Of a DNA stretch of 64,000 nt, positions 1 to 8,292 are shown in pieces. The position numbers and the translations under genes are program-made. The stretch lies in the NCBI RefSeq assembly GCF_003951285.1, contig NZ_RXFQ01000006.1:186001-250000 (forward strand), read 5' to 3'. This DNA is from Variovorax beijingensis (GTDB lineage Bacteria; Pseudomonadota; Gammaproteobacteria; Burkholderiales; Burkholderiaceae_C). Under the pieces are notes generated by a model, which saw only the letters and a program-made list of their open reading frames with translations, searched no databases and was not told the origin of the DNA. The stretch's first letter is position 1; each line of letters opens with the position of its first letter.

Positions 1-98
1 CGGGCCAGACGCAGGCGCTGTACGGCCAGTACCTCAAGACCAAGGGCATCGACCCGGCCACCGTGCCCGGCGTGATGAAGGAAACGCTCGGCCAGTAG
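1..98 (+). CDS. 3' end of a probable ABC transporter substrate-binding protein (partial)
   Basis: The open frame enters from the left edge and stops with TAG at 96-98, giving about 31 residues that end in GVMKETLGQ. Two polar amino-acid ABC permease genes follow 33 bp downstream on the same strand, and in this transporter class the periplasmic binding protein is usually encoded first. The remaining piece is too short to show a family motif, so the role is inferred from position only. Confidence 0.45.
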   Translation, partial: GQTQALYGQYLKTKGIDPATVPGVMKETLGQ

Positions 99-131
99 GC
101 CGGGACGCATCGAACGGGCAGGCGGGCGCAC

Positions 132-812
132 ATGAACTACGAATGGGACTTTAGCGGCGTCTGGGCGCATCGCGACATGCTGCTGGCGGGCTTCGTCGGC
201 ACGATGAAGATCGCCGCCGTCGCCATCGCGCTGGGCGTGGTGTTCGGCATCGTGCTCGCGGCTCTTCGGCTCTCGGGCAGGGGGTGGCTCGCGAGGCCCG
301 CGCTGTGGGTGATCGAGTTCTATCGCAACACGCCGCCGCTGGTGCATTTCTTCTGGGCCTTCTACGCACTGCCGGTGCTCATCGGCGTGAGCCTGGACCC
401 GTACGCGGCGGCGGTCATCGCGCTGTCGACGCAGTCGGGCGCGTTCTTCGCCGAGGTGTTCCGCGGCGGCCTGGTGTCGATCGAACGCGGGCAGTGGGAG
501 GCGGCCCGCGCCATCGGCATGCGCTCGCACCAGGCCTTGCGCCGCGTGGTGCTGCCGCAGGCGCTCGCGCGCATGCTGCCGCCGTTCATCGAGCGTTCGT
601 TCGAACTCATCAAGACCACCGCGCTGGCCTCCACGCTGGCCTACTCCGACCTGCTCTACCAGGCCATGCAGGTCAACTCGATCACCTTCCGGCCGCTGGA
701 GGTGTACACGGTGGTCGCGGCCATCTTCTTCCTGGCGCTGTTCTCGCTGAGCCTCGTCGCACGCATGGCCGAGCATCGCCTGGCCATTTCCTCCCGCGCC
801 GCAGGACACTGA
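132..812 (+). CDS. Polar amino-acid ABC transporter permease (HisM/GlnP type), first of a pair
   Basis: This 226-residue inner-membrane protein belongs to the His/Glu/Gln/Arg/opine permease family. The N-terminal segment around residues 20-45 is hydrophobic and is followed by further membrane spans. The cytoplasmic EAA loop that contacts the ATPase is visible as EAARAIGM near residue 122, followed by the usual VVLPQAL. The next permease starts 2 bp after its stop, so the two probably form a heterodimeric channel. No ATPase gene lies downstream, so that subunit must be upstream of the window or elsewhere. The substrate is unknown; amino acids or opines are typical. Confidence 0.9.
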   Translation: MNYEWDFSGVWAHRDMLLAGFVGTMKIAAVAIALGVVFGIVLAALRLSGRGWLARPALWVIEFYRNTPPLVHFFWAFYALPVLIGVSLDPYAAAVIALSTQSGAFFAEVFRGGLVSIERGQWEAARAIGMRSHQALRRVVLPQALARMLPPFIERSFELIKTTALASTLAYSDLLYQAMQVNSITFRPLEVYTVVAAIFFLALFSLSLVARMAEHRLAISSRAAGH

Positions 813-814
813 CG

Positions 815-1483
815 ATGGACTTCACCTGGGACTTCTCGGCTGTGCTGCAGCACTGGCCCGTGCTGCTCAAGGGCGTGGGCGTCACGGCCGGCCTGTGGGC
901 CGTGGCCTTTCCCTCGGCCATGGCGATCGGCCTCCTGGTCGCGCTGGGCGCGCGCTCGAAAAGCCGCCTCGTGGGCGCCGCGACGCGCGGCTACATGGAG
1001 CTGTTCCGCAACATCCCGATCCTGATCCAGCTGGTGTGGTTCTTCTACGCGTTTCCGATCCTCACGGGCTGGCAGCTCACGCCCTATGTGGCGGCGCTGC
1101 TGGCGCTTTCGCTCAACGCATCGGCCTACTGCTCGGAGATCTTCCGCGGCGGCATCGCCTCGCTGCCGGCGGGCCAGTGGGAGGGCGCGCGCGCCCTGGG
1201 CATGCGGCGCGTGCAGGTGCTGCGCCGCGTGGTGCTGCCGCAGGTGCTCAAGCGCATGCTGCCGGCCTTCACCAACCGCGGCATCGAGCTGGCGAAGAAC
1301 ACATCCATCGCATCCGTCATCGCGGTGCACGAGCTCATGTACCAGGGGCGCGCGCTGAGCGCCGCCTACTACCGGCCGCTGGAAATCCTGACGGCCGTGG
1401 CCGTGGTGTACTTCGTGCTCATCTACCCTGGCGCCTATGCCGCAAGCCGCCTCGAAAAGCGCCTTGCCTCGCGCAGCCATTGA
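815..1483 (+). CDS. Polar amino-acid ABC transporter permease, second of a pair
   Basis: This 222-residue permease is the partner of the preceding one and shows the same fold and EAA loop (EGARALGM, then VVLPQVL). The open frame extends upstream to 284 inside the first permease, but the ATG at 815, 2 bp after that stop, gives a protein that aligns end to end with its neighbour (MDFTWDFSAV against MNYEWDFSGV), so I chose it. The gene pair looks like a tandem duplication that has diverged. It should sit in the inner membrane. Confidence 0.9.
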   Translation: MDFTWDFSAVLQHWPVLLKGVGVTAGLWAVAFPSAMAIGLLVALGARSKSRLVGAATRGYMELFRNIPILIQLVWFFYAFPILTGWQLTPYVAALLALSLNASAYCSEIFRGGIASLPAGQWEGARALGMRRVQVLRRVVLPQVLKRMLPAFTNRGIELAKNTSIASVIAVHELMYQGRALSAAYYRPLEILTAVAVVYFVLIYPGAYAASRLEKRLASRSH

Positions 1484-1520
1484 CGCCCACCGCCCACGCC
1501 CCGACACCCGACCCGCCGCG

Positions 1521-2204
1521 ATGAAGACCCTCCCCGATTTCGCCCCCGCTCCCTCGGCCACGCGGCGCGACTACGTGGCGCAGACCCTGCGCGACGCCAT
1601 CCTCACCGGCAAGATCGCGCCCGGCACGCAGCTGGTCGAGAGCCACTTCGCCACCCAGTTCGGCGTCAGCCGCGGCCTGCTGCGCGAGGCGATCCGCGAG
1701 CTCATCGAGACCGGCCTGCTCGTGAACAAGCCCTACGCCGGCACCTACGTGACCGACATCAGCGAGGAAACCATGAGCGACGTGTACGAAGTGCGCCGCA
1801 TCATGGAAAGGCAGGCGTTCATCCGCCTGTGGCCGCAGCGCGACGCAGCCTTTCGCGCCGAGATGACCGCACGCTACGAGGCACTGGCCGAAGCCGCCTC
1901 CAGCAGCGAGCTGCATCGCGAGAGCGCGGCGGAGGCCCACTTCCACGGCCTGGTCTACGAGCGCTGCGGCAATCAGCTGCTGCTCGATGTCTGGCGCCAG
2001 ATGACGCAGAAGATCCAGCTCGGCTTTGCGGTGTGCCGCCTGACCCACGCGCCCAAGCCCGACTTCGCGGAGAACCACCGCCTGTTCCTCGAGCTGGCCA
2101 TCGGCAATGACCTCAACGCGATGCTCGAGGAGCTCGATGCGCACTTGCTGCGCGGCCTGTCGACCATTCGGCACGCGCTGCGCAACACGGCCCCGCGCGG
2201 CTGA
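1521..2204 (+). CDS. FadR/GntR-family transcriptional regulator (FCD domain)
   Basis: This is a DNA-binding repressor or activator of about 227 residues. The winged helix-turn-helix lies at roughly residues 12-75 (GVSRGLLREAIRELIETGLL), followed by an all-helical FCD ligand domain with metal or acid-binding histidines (HFHGLVYERCGN). The frame opens at 1437 inside the upstream permease; the ATG at 1521 begins just before the helix-turn-helix and is preferred. Lying 37 bp after the permease pair, it probably senses the transported compound and controls this transport locus. Confidence 0.85.
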   Translation: MKTLPDFAPAPSATRRDYVAQTLRDAILTGKIAPGTQLVESHFATQFGVSRGLLREAIRELIETGLLVNKPYAGTYVTDISEETMSDVYEVRRIMERQAFIRLWPQRDAAFRAEMTARYEALAEAASSSELHRESAAEAHFHGLVYERCGNQLLLDVWRQMTQKIQLGFAVCRLTHAPKPDFAENHRLFLELAIGNDLNAMLEELDAHLLRGLSTIRHALRNTAPRG

Positions 2205-2211
2205 GCATGGG

Positions 2212-3144
2212 TCATGAAATCCGGTCGGTGCGCAGCATCTCCGGCAGCGCCTCCACCGCACTGAGCTTCTCCATCACCATCCCGATGAATGCCGACACCG
2301 CCAGCGGCAGGTGCTTGCGGCTCGGGTAGAGCACGCTCAGCCCCTGCCCCGTGCGCTGGTACTGCGGCAGCACCGGCACCAGCCGGCCGGCCTCCAGGTC
2401 GAGCCTGGCCATGGTGGGCGGCAGCAGCGCGATGCCCAGGCCGGCGAGCGCGGCCTTGCGCAGCGCCTGCGCGGTGTTGCCGCTGAAGCGCCCCGTGACC
2501 TGCACTTCTTCTTCCGCGCCGCCGGGGCCGGCCAGGCGCCAGAGGGTGCGGCCGCTCGGATGGGGCGAGGTGACGCAGTCGTGGTCCGCCAGGTCCTGCA
2601 GGGTGGCGGGCGCGCCGCGCGCGGCAATGTAGGCGGGGCTCGCGACCATGCCGTCGGTCCGGGCGCCCAGGAGCTTGCGGCCGACGTAGCCCGAGTCGGG
2701 CAGCGCGCCGCCGCGGAACGCGATGTCGATCTGCTCGGCGATCAGGTCGGCCCGGGCGTCGCTTAGAACGAAGTCGACGCGCACCAGCGGATGCGCGGCC
2801 AGGAAATCGGCCACCCACTCCATCGGGAAGAAGTCGAAGAAATCGGCCGTCGCCGCCACGCGCACCAGCCCGCTGGGTTGCTGGCTGCCGGTGATCAGCG
2901 CCTGTCCGGCCTCGACCAGCCCGTCGACCGCGCCCGCGCAGCGCTCGTGAAACGCCTGGCCCGCGCTGGTCAGCGTGAGCTTGCGGGTGGAACGCTGCAT
3001 CAGCCGCGTGCCCAGCTGCGCCTCGAGCTGCTGGATGCGCCGGCTCACGGTGTTGGGCGGCAGGCCCAGCCGGCGCGCCGCCCCGGCAAAGCTGCCGTGG
3101 CGCACCACCTGCACGAAGATGGCGATGTCGTTGAGGTCGAGCAT
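2212..3144 (-). CDS. LysR-family transcriptional regulator
   Basis: This 310-residue LysR-type regulator has its helix-turn-helix at residues 1-60 (GSFAGAARRLGLPPNTVSRRIQQLE) and a periplasmic-binding-protein-like effector domain behind it. It resembles the DsdC/CrgA-like group that often represses a neighbouring oxidoreductase or stress gene. It is transcribed divergently from the DoxX and pirin genes, and an ATTG-N11-CAAT box lies between them. Regulation of that pair, probably in response to an oxidant or electrophile, is the simplest reading. The effector is unknown. Confidence 0.88.
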   Translation of the reverse strand: MLDLNDIAIFVQVVRHGSFAGAARRLGLPPNTVSRRIQQLEAQLGTRLMQRSTRKLTLTSAGQAFHERCAGAVDGLVEAGQALITGSQQPSGLVRVAATADFFDFFPMEWVADFLAAHPLVRVDFVLSDARADLIAEQIDIAFRGGALPDSGYVGRKLLGARTDGMVASPAYIAARGAPATLQDLADHDCVTSPHPSGRTLWRLAGPGGAEEEVQVTGRFSGNTAQALRKAALAGLGIALLPPTMARLDLEAGRLVPVLPQYQRTGQGLSVLYPSRKHLPLAVSAFIGMVMEKLSAVEALPEMLRTDRIS

Positions 3145-3160
3145 GGCGGTGATTCCTTCT

Positions 3161-3179
3161 ATTGATGGACGAGTGCAAT
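3161..3179. promoter_or_regulatory. LysR-type operator candidate (ATTG-N11-CAAT)
   Basis: A perfect inverted repeat ATTG/CAAT with an 11-bp spacer matches the T-N11-A pattern bound by LysR-type regulators. It lies 17 bp upstream of the divergent lysR start and about 50 bp upstream of the DoxX gene, in the only intergenic gap between them. It could serve both autoregulation and control of doxX-pirin. Confidence 0.55.
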
Positions 3180-3229
3180 CCGATTCTGCCGTCTAGTCGA
3201 CCAATGGGTGCAGCCCTAACCTTGTGCCC

Positions 3230-3616
3230 ATGACTTCCTCAGCTCTCGCTTCCACTTCACCAACCCAGCGCCGCATGGTCTGGGGCGTTCGCATTCTTCT
3301 GGCGCTGGCCTTCGGTGCCGCCGGCCTCGCCAAGCTGGCCGGCGTGCCGCAGATGGTCCAGGTGTTCGAGGCGGTCGGCTTCGGCCAGTGGTTCCGCTAC
3401 GTGACGGGCGTGGTCGAGGTCGGCGGCGCGGTGCTGCTGCTGGTGCCGGCGACCGGCTTCACCGGCGGCCTGCTGCTGGCCGCGACCATGGCCGGCGCCG
3501 TGGCCACGCACCTCGTGCTGATCGGCGGCAGTCCCGCGCCGGCCGTGGTGCTCATGCTGCTGTCGGCCTTGGTGGCCTGGCGCCTGCGGCCCGTGCCGAT
3601 GTCCAGCGCCGCCTGA
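3230..3616 (+). CDS. DoxX-family membrane protein
   Basis: This inner-membrane protein of about 128 residues has four predicted spans, beginning with VRILLALAFGAAGLAKLAG, the usual opening of DoxX/DoxD-like proteins. Family members are linked to thiosulfate and redox metabolism, but most are uncharacterised. A GTG lies six bases upstream of the chosen ATG. The gene precedes a pirin gene by 28 bp and faces a LysR gene, a common regulated pair. The exact function is unknown. Confidence 0.8.
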   Translation: MTSSALASTSPTQRRMVWGVRILLALAFGAAGLAKLAGVPQMVQVFEAVGFGQWFRYVTGVVEVGGAVLLLVPATGFTGGLLLAATMAGAVATHLVLIGGSPAPAVVLMLLSALVAWRLRPVPMSSAA

Positions 3617-3644
3617 TTTTTTTCCATCGGTTAAGGAGCCTCCC

Positions 3645-4508
3645 ATGACCACCGCCGTTGCAAACACCGCCACCACCACCGAAGCCCGCGCCATCGTCTA
3701 CCGCACGCGCGGCACCCAGCACGGGCCGATCACGCGGCTCATGAGCCCGGGCGACCTGGGCGAATTCCTCAAGCCTTTCGTGTTCCTCGACCTCTTCGGC
3801 TTCGACACCTCGGGCGGCCGCAAGGGCTTCGGCATGCATCCGCATTCGGGCATTGCCACGCTGACCTGGCTGATCGAAGGCGACACGCTGTACGAAGACA
3901 CGACCGGCGAACAGGGCGTGCTGCCGGCCGGCGGCGTCGAGTGGATGCGCGCCGGCAACGGCGTGTGGCACGACGGCGCGCCCGCGCCGGACACGAAGCG
4001 CGTGCAGGGCTTCCAGCTCTGGGTGGCCCTGCCGGCCTCGGAGGAAAACGCGCCGGCGCAGAGCATCTACCTGTCGCCCTCGCAGGTGCCGCGGGAAGGC
4101 CCGGCGCGCGTGCTGCTGGGGCGCCACGGCGCGGCGCAAAGCCCCATTCCGGCCCCGGCGCCGATGAACTACCTGGCCGTGCAGCTGAAGGACGGCGAGC
4201 ACTGGCGCTACACGCCGCCCGCCGGCCACACGGTGGGCTGGATCGCGGTCGACGCGGGCCGGCTCGATGCGGGCGGCGGCGAACCGGTCGCCGCCGGCGA
4301 GCTGGCGGTGTTCGAGGAATCGGGCGCAGCCATCGGCTTCGTGGCCCACGGCGACACGTCCTTCGTGCTGGGCTCGGCCGCAAAGCATCCGCATGAACTG
4401 GTGATGGGGCACTACTCGGTGCACACCAGCAAGGCGGCGCTCGAGCAGGGCGAGGCCGAGATCCGCCGCATCGGCGCGCGGCTGCGCGAGGAAGGCCGCC
4501 TGCGCTGA
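3645..4508 (+). CDS. Pirin family protein (bicupin, quercetinase-like)
   Basis: This 287-residue protein has the pirin double-cupin fold. The N-terminal cupin carries the metal motif GMHPHSGIATLTW near residue 63 and a later E/H pair in EWMRAGNGVWHD; the C-terminal pirin domain follows from about residue 170. Bacterial pirins bind iron and can act as quercetin 2,3-dioxygenases or as redox-sensing regulators, so the physiological role is open. The start follows AAGGAG-like sequence at 3632-3637. A strong hairpin terminator follows at 4594-4630. Confidence 0.88.
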   Translation: MTTAVANTATTTEARAIVYRTRGTQHGPITRLMSPGDLGEFLKPFVFLDLFGFDTSGGRKGFGMHPHSGIATLTWLIEGDTLYEDTTGEQGVLPAGGVEWMRAGNGVWHDGAPAPDTKRVQGFQLWVALPASEENAPAQSIYLSPSQVPREGPARVLLGRHGAAQSPIPAPAPMNYLAVQLKDGEHWRYTPPAGHTVGWIAVDAGRLDAGGGEPVAAGELAVFEESGAAIGFVAHGDTSFVLGSAAKHPHELVMGHYSVHTSKAALEQGEAEIRRIGARLREEGRLR

Positions 4509-4593
4509 GGTGCGTCTTTCCCGCTGCACCCTGGTGCATCCGGCGCCTTCGTGGCGCAGCCAAGCCGCCCCAAAGGCATCGTCCGGCCCCACG

Positions 4594-4630
4594 CGCCGCG
4601 CGCACTTTTCCTGGTGCGCGCGGCGTTTTT
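4594..4630 (+). terminator. Rho-independent terminator after the pirin gene
   Basis: A perfect 12-bp GC-rich stem (arms 4594-4605 and 4614-4625) with an 8-nt loop is followed by five T residues. It closes the doxX-pirin unit and insulates the aldolase/ABC transporter cluster downstream. The rest of 4509-4822 holds the palindrome at 4738-4749 but no gene that I can support. Confidence 0.85.
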
Positions 4631-4722
4631 CCTGGCACCCGCCCTTTGCCGGCGCGCCTTTGCGCACTTCGATCCGCCTCACCAAGGGCTTACCCCATCA
4701 CGCAGGCCTGCATATTGCTTAA

Positions 4723-4760
4723 GACTGTCGTCGGTTGACTGTCGACAGTTTTCACAGTCG
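4723..4760. promoter_or_regulatory. Operator candidate: palindrome with flanking repeats upstream of the aldolase cluster
   Basis: A perfect 12-bp palindrome, ACTGTCGACAGT, lies at 4738-4749. The left half-site GACTGTCG is repeated directly at 4723-4730 (14 bp upstream) and a reverse half-site ACAGTCG follows at 4754-4760. Short symmetrical sites of this size suit a GntR-family dimer, and a GntR gene lies inside the cluster at 15171. The site lies about 75-100 bp upstream of the first start codon. Confidence 0.55.
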
Positions 4761-4822
4761 ATCCGATGAACCCCGAACATGGCGCCGGCGGCCTTCCGCC
4801 GGGCCTGATAAAGGAACGCGAC

Positions 4823-5614
4823 ATGCAATTGCAGGCAGTGGGCCGCAAGGCCCCACCCGTTTCCGATGCCGAGCGCCAGGTGCGCGAAGACCTGGCCGCC
4901 GCCTACCGGCTGGTGGCGCACTACGGCATGGACGACAGCATCTACACGCACATCTCCGCGCGCGTGCCGGGCACCGAGGACCAGTTCCTGATCAACCCCT
5001 TCGGCATGCTGTTCAAGGACATCACGGCCTCGTCGCTGGTCAAGATCGACCTGGACGGCCGCATCCTCGACGACTCGCCCTGGGACGTGAACCCGGCCGG
5101 CTTCACCATCCACAGCGCGGTGCATTCGGCGCGCCACGACGCGGCCTGCGTGCTGCACACGCACACGGTGGCGGGCGTGGCGGTGTCGTCGCTGGCGGGC
5201 GGGCTGCAGCCCTGCAACCAGTGGGCGCTGCAGTTCTACAACCGCGTGGTCTATCACGACTTCGAGGGCATCGCGCTCGATGCCGACGAGCGCGAGCGCC
5301 TGGTGGCCGACCTGGGCCCGACCGCGCGCGCGCTGATCCTGCGCAACCACGGCCTGGTCACATTGGGGCGCACGGTCTCGGAGGCCTTCATCCTGATGCT
5401 GAACCTGGAGCGCGCCTGCCGCGTGCAGGTGGCGATCCAGTCGAGCGGCCTGCCGGTGTATCCGGTGCCGGCCGAGGTCTGCGAGAAGACCGCGCAGCAG
5501 TACGAAAGCGGCGACAGCGTGCGCCAGCCGGGCCAGCCCGACCCCAACGCGCGCGAATGGCGCGCACTGCTGCAGCGCATCGACCCGCTTCCCGCCACGT
5601 CGTACCGCGACTGA
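4823..5614 (+). CDS. Class II aldolase/adducin family protein
   Basis: This cytosolic metalloenzyme of about 263 residues has the class II (AraD/FucA-like) aldolase fold. The zinc-binding histidines are visible in HTHTVAGVAV near residue 112 and a third histidine in LRNHGLVTLG near residue 174. Typical reactions are cleavage of sugar phosphates or decarboxylation/epimerisation of related compounds. The frame opens at 4766, but the ATG at 4823 follows AAAGGA at 4809-4814 and is preferred. It heads a co-directional cluster with a peptide-type ABC importer; its substrate cannot be read from sequence. Confidence 0.85.
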   Translation: MQLQAVGRKAPPVSDAERQVREDLAAAYRLVAHYGMDDSIYTHISARVPGTEDQFLINPFGMLFKDITASSLVKIDLDGRILDDSPWDVNPAGFTIHSAVHSARHDAACVLHTHTVAGVAVSSLAGGLQPCNQWALQFYNRVVYHDFEGIALDADERERLVADLGPTARALILRNHGLVTLGRTVSEAFILMLNLERACRVQVAIQSSGLPVYPVPAEVCEKTAQQYESGDSVRQPGQPDPNAREWRALLQRIDPLPATSYRD

Positions 5615-5711
5615 GCGCGGCGGCGCCGCCATTTGCGGCGCCCGCGTTCTTGCGTTCCCGTTGTTTCTTCGTCCCCACCCGCTCGCACAGAGCCACAAGG
5701 AGTTTCCGCAC

Positions 5712-7280
5712 ATGAAACGTCGCAACCTCATCCAGATGGGCGCCGCCTCGGCCGCCGGATTGACGCTGGCGGGTGTCCCGCTGCACCTGCTGGCGCAAGG
5801 CAAGAAGGGCGGCGTGATCAACGCCGTGGTGCAGCCGGAGCCGCCGGGCCTGATGCTGGGCATCACGCAGAACGGCCCCACGCAGATGATCTCGGGCAAC
5901 ATTTACGAGGGCCTGCTGCGCTACGACGAGAAGATCAACCCGCTGCCCTCGCTGGCGACCTCGTGGACCGTCAACAAGGAAGGCACGCTCTACACCTTCA
6001 AGCTCAAGCCCGGCGTCGCCTGGCATGACGGCAAGCCCTTCACCTCGGCCGACGTGGTGTTCTCGGCCGACGTGTTCCTGCGCAAGACGCATGCGCGGCT
6101 GCGCGCCAACCTGGCGGCGGTGGAAAGCATCAAGGCCGTCGATCCGCTCACGGTGGAGTTCAAGCTCAAGTACCCCTTCGGCCCCTTCATCGGCATCTTC
6201 GAGGTCGGCAGCATGCCGATGATCCCCAAGCACATCTACGAAGGCACCGAGTTCGCGACCAACCCGGCCAATGCCACGCCCATCGGCACCGGGCCGTTCA
6301 AGTTCAAGGAGTGGGTCAAGGGCTCGTACATCCAGCTCGTGGCCAACGACAAGTACCACGTCAAGGACGTGCCGCTGGTCGAGAGCGTCTACTTCCACAT
6401 CATTCCCGATGCCGCTTCGCGCGCGGCGGCCTTCGAGTCGGGCAAGGTCGACCTGGTGCCGGGCGGCGCGGTCGAGTACTTCGACGTGCTGCGGCTTTCC
6501 AAGCTGCCGGGCGCGGCGGTCACCACCAAGGGCTGGGAGTTCTTCGCGCCGCATTCGTGGCTGTGGCTCAACAACCGCAAGGCGCCGATGGACAAGGTCA
6601 AGTTCCGCCAGGCCGTGATGTACGCGATCGACCGCGAAGCCATGGCCAAGATCGCCTGGCAGGGCTTCGCCAAGCCGGCGACCGGGCCGTTCAACAGCAA
6701 CATCAAGTTCCACAGCACCGACGTCGCCAAGTACCCGCGCAACGTGGCCACCGCCAAGAAGCTGCTCGAAGAAGCCGGCTACAAGGGCGAGACGCTGCGC
6801 CTGCTGCCGCTGCCCTACGGCGAGACCTGGGCGCGTTCGGCCGAGATCCTGCGCCAGAACCTCGCGCAGGCCGGCATCAAGGTCGAGCTCGTGGCCACCG
6901 ACGTGGCCGGCTGGAACCAGAAGCTCAACGAGTGGGACTACGACCTCGCCTTCACCTACGTCTACCAGTACGGCGACCCGGCGCTCGGCGTGGCGCGCAA
7001 CTACACCACCAGCAACATCGCCAAGGGCTCGCCCTTCAACAACGTCGAGGGCTATTCGAACCCGAAGGTCGACGAGCTGTTCGACGCCGGCGCCAAAGAG
7101 AGCGATCCCGAGAAGCGCAAGGCCATCTACCTGCAGGTGCAGAAGATCCTGCTCGACGAAGTGCCCGTGGCCTGGCTGCACGAGCTCAACTTTCCGACGC
7201 TGTACCGCACCAAGCTTGGCAACCTGATCACCTCCGGCATCGGCCTGAACGACAGCCTGGGCACAGCCACGCTCGCATGA
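5712..7280 (+). CDS. ABC transporter substrate-binding protein, family 5 (peptide/nickel type)
   Basis: This 522-residue periplasmic binding protein starts with a twin-arginine-like signal (MKRRNLIQMGAASAAGLTL), cut after about residue 27. The rest has the SBP_bac_5 fold, with KPGVAWHDGKPFTSADVVFS near residue 97, the family signature. The ATG at 5712 follows AAGGAG at 5698-5703 and is preferred to an in-frame ATG at 5661. Two permeases and a fused double ATPase follow, completing the importer. Ligands in this family include di- and oligopeptides, nickel chelates, opines and acylated amines. Confidence 0.92.
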   Translation: MKRRNLIQMGAASAAGLTLAGVPLHLLAQGKKGGVINAVVQPEPPGLMLGITQNGPTQMISGNIYEGLLRYDEKINPLPSLATSWTVNKEGTLYTFKLKPGVAWHDGKPFTSADVVFSADVFLRKTHARLRANLAAVESIKAVDPLTVEFKLKYPFGPFIGIFEVGSMPMIPKHIYEGTEFATNPANATPIGTGPFKFKEWVKGSYIQLVANDKYHVKDVPLVESVYFHIIPDAASRAAAFESGKVDLVPGGAVEYFDVLRLSKLPGAAVTTKGWEFFAPHSWLWLNNRKAPMDKVKFRQAVMYAIDREAMAKIAWQGFAKPATGPFNSNIKFHSTDVAKYPRNVATAKKLLEEAGYKGETLRLLPLPYGETWARSAEILRQNLAQAGIKVELVATDVAGWNQKLNEWDYDLAFTYVYQYGDPALGVARNYTTSNIAKGSPFNNVEGYSNPKVDELFDAGAKESDPEKRKAIYLQVQKILLDEVPVAWLHELNFPTLYRTKLGNLITSGIGLNDSLGTATLA

Positions 7281-7320
7281 CGGCCAGCCCGCAGCACATG
7301 CAACGCAACAGGAGTTGCCG

Positions 7321-8292
7321 ATGAAACGTACGCAGTTCATGCTGGGCCGCGTGATGCAGGGCCTGCTGGCGATTTTGCTGATCGCCACGGTCAACTTCAT
7401 GCTGGTGCGCGCGGCGCCGGGCGATCCGGTGTCGGTGCTGGCGGGCGAGGCGGGCGCGTCCGATCCGCAGTTCGTGGCGCAGCTGCGCGCGCAGTTCGGG
7501 CTCGACCAGCCGATCACGACGCAGCTCGCCACCTACGTCGGCAAGGTGGTGCAGCTCGACCTGGGCTTCTCGTACCGCCAGCAGCAGCCGGTGCTCAAGC
7601 TCATCATGGACCGGCTGCCCGCCACGCTGCTGCTCACCGGCACCGCGTTTGCGCTGTCGCTGCTGTTCGGCATCACGCTCGGGGCGCTGGCCGCGCGGCG
7701 CGCCGGCACCTGGGTCGACAGCTCGATCACCGTGGTGGCGCTCATCTTCTATGCTACGCCGCTCTACTGGCTCGCGCTGATGGCGGTGCTGGTGTTCACG
7801 GTGCAGCTCGACTGGCTGCCGGGCTTCGGCTTCAGCACCGTGGGCTCCGGCGCCACCGGCCTGGCGCTGGCCTGGGACATCGCGGGCCACCTGGTGCTGC
7901 CGGCGCTGACGCTCGCGCTCTTCTACATGGCGGTGTATGCGCGCATGACGCGCGCCGCCATGCTCGAGGTGGCGCAGATGGACTTCGTGAAGACCGCGCG
8001 CGCCAAGGGCGTGAAGCCCGGCCGCATCCTGCGCGCGCACGTGCTGCGCAACGCGCTGCTGCCGGTGGTCACACTCGCGGGCATCCAGGCCGGCGGAATG
8101 ATCGGCGGCGCGGTGCTGACCGAGACCGTGTTCGCCTGGCCCGGCATCGGCCGCCTGATGTTCGACGCGCTGCTGCAGCGCGACTACAACCTGCTGCTCG
8201 GCGCCTTCCTCGTGACCGCGGCCATGGCCGTGCTGTTCAATCTCATCACCGACCTCGTCTACACGCTGGTCGATCCCCGGATCGAGCTATGA
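7321..8292 (+). CDS. ABC transporter permease, DppB type
   Basis: This 323-residue inner-membrane protein is the first permease of the peptide-type importer. It opens with the usual span FMLGRVMQGLLAILLIATVNF, has about six spans, and shows the EAA-like loop DFVKTARAKGVKPGRILRAH near residue 222. The ATG at 7321 follows AGGAG at 7310-7314; an in-frame TTG lies 6 bp upstream. Its stop overlaps the next permease gene by 4 bp, indicating translational coupling. Confidence 0.92.
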   Translation: MKRTQFMLGRVMQGLLAILLIATVNFMLVRAAPGDPVSVLAGEAGASDPQFVAQLRAQFGLDQPITTQLATYVGKVVQLDLGFSYRQQQPVLKLIMDRLPATLLLTGTAFALSLLFGITLGALAARRAGTWVDSSITVVALIFYATPLYWLALMAVLVFTVQLDWLPGFGFSTVGSGATGLALAWDIAGHLVLPALTLALFYMAVYARMTRAAMLEVAQMDFVKTARAKGVKPGRILRAHVLRNALLPVVTLAGIQAGGMIGGAVLTETVFAWPGIGRLMFDALLQRDYNLLLGAFLVTAAMAVLFNLITDLVYTLVDPRIEL

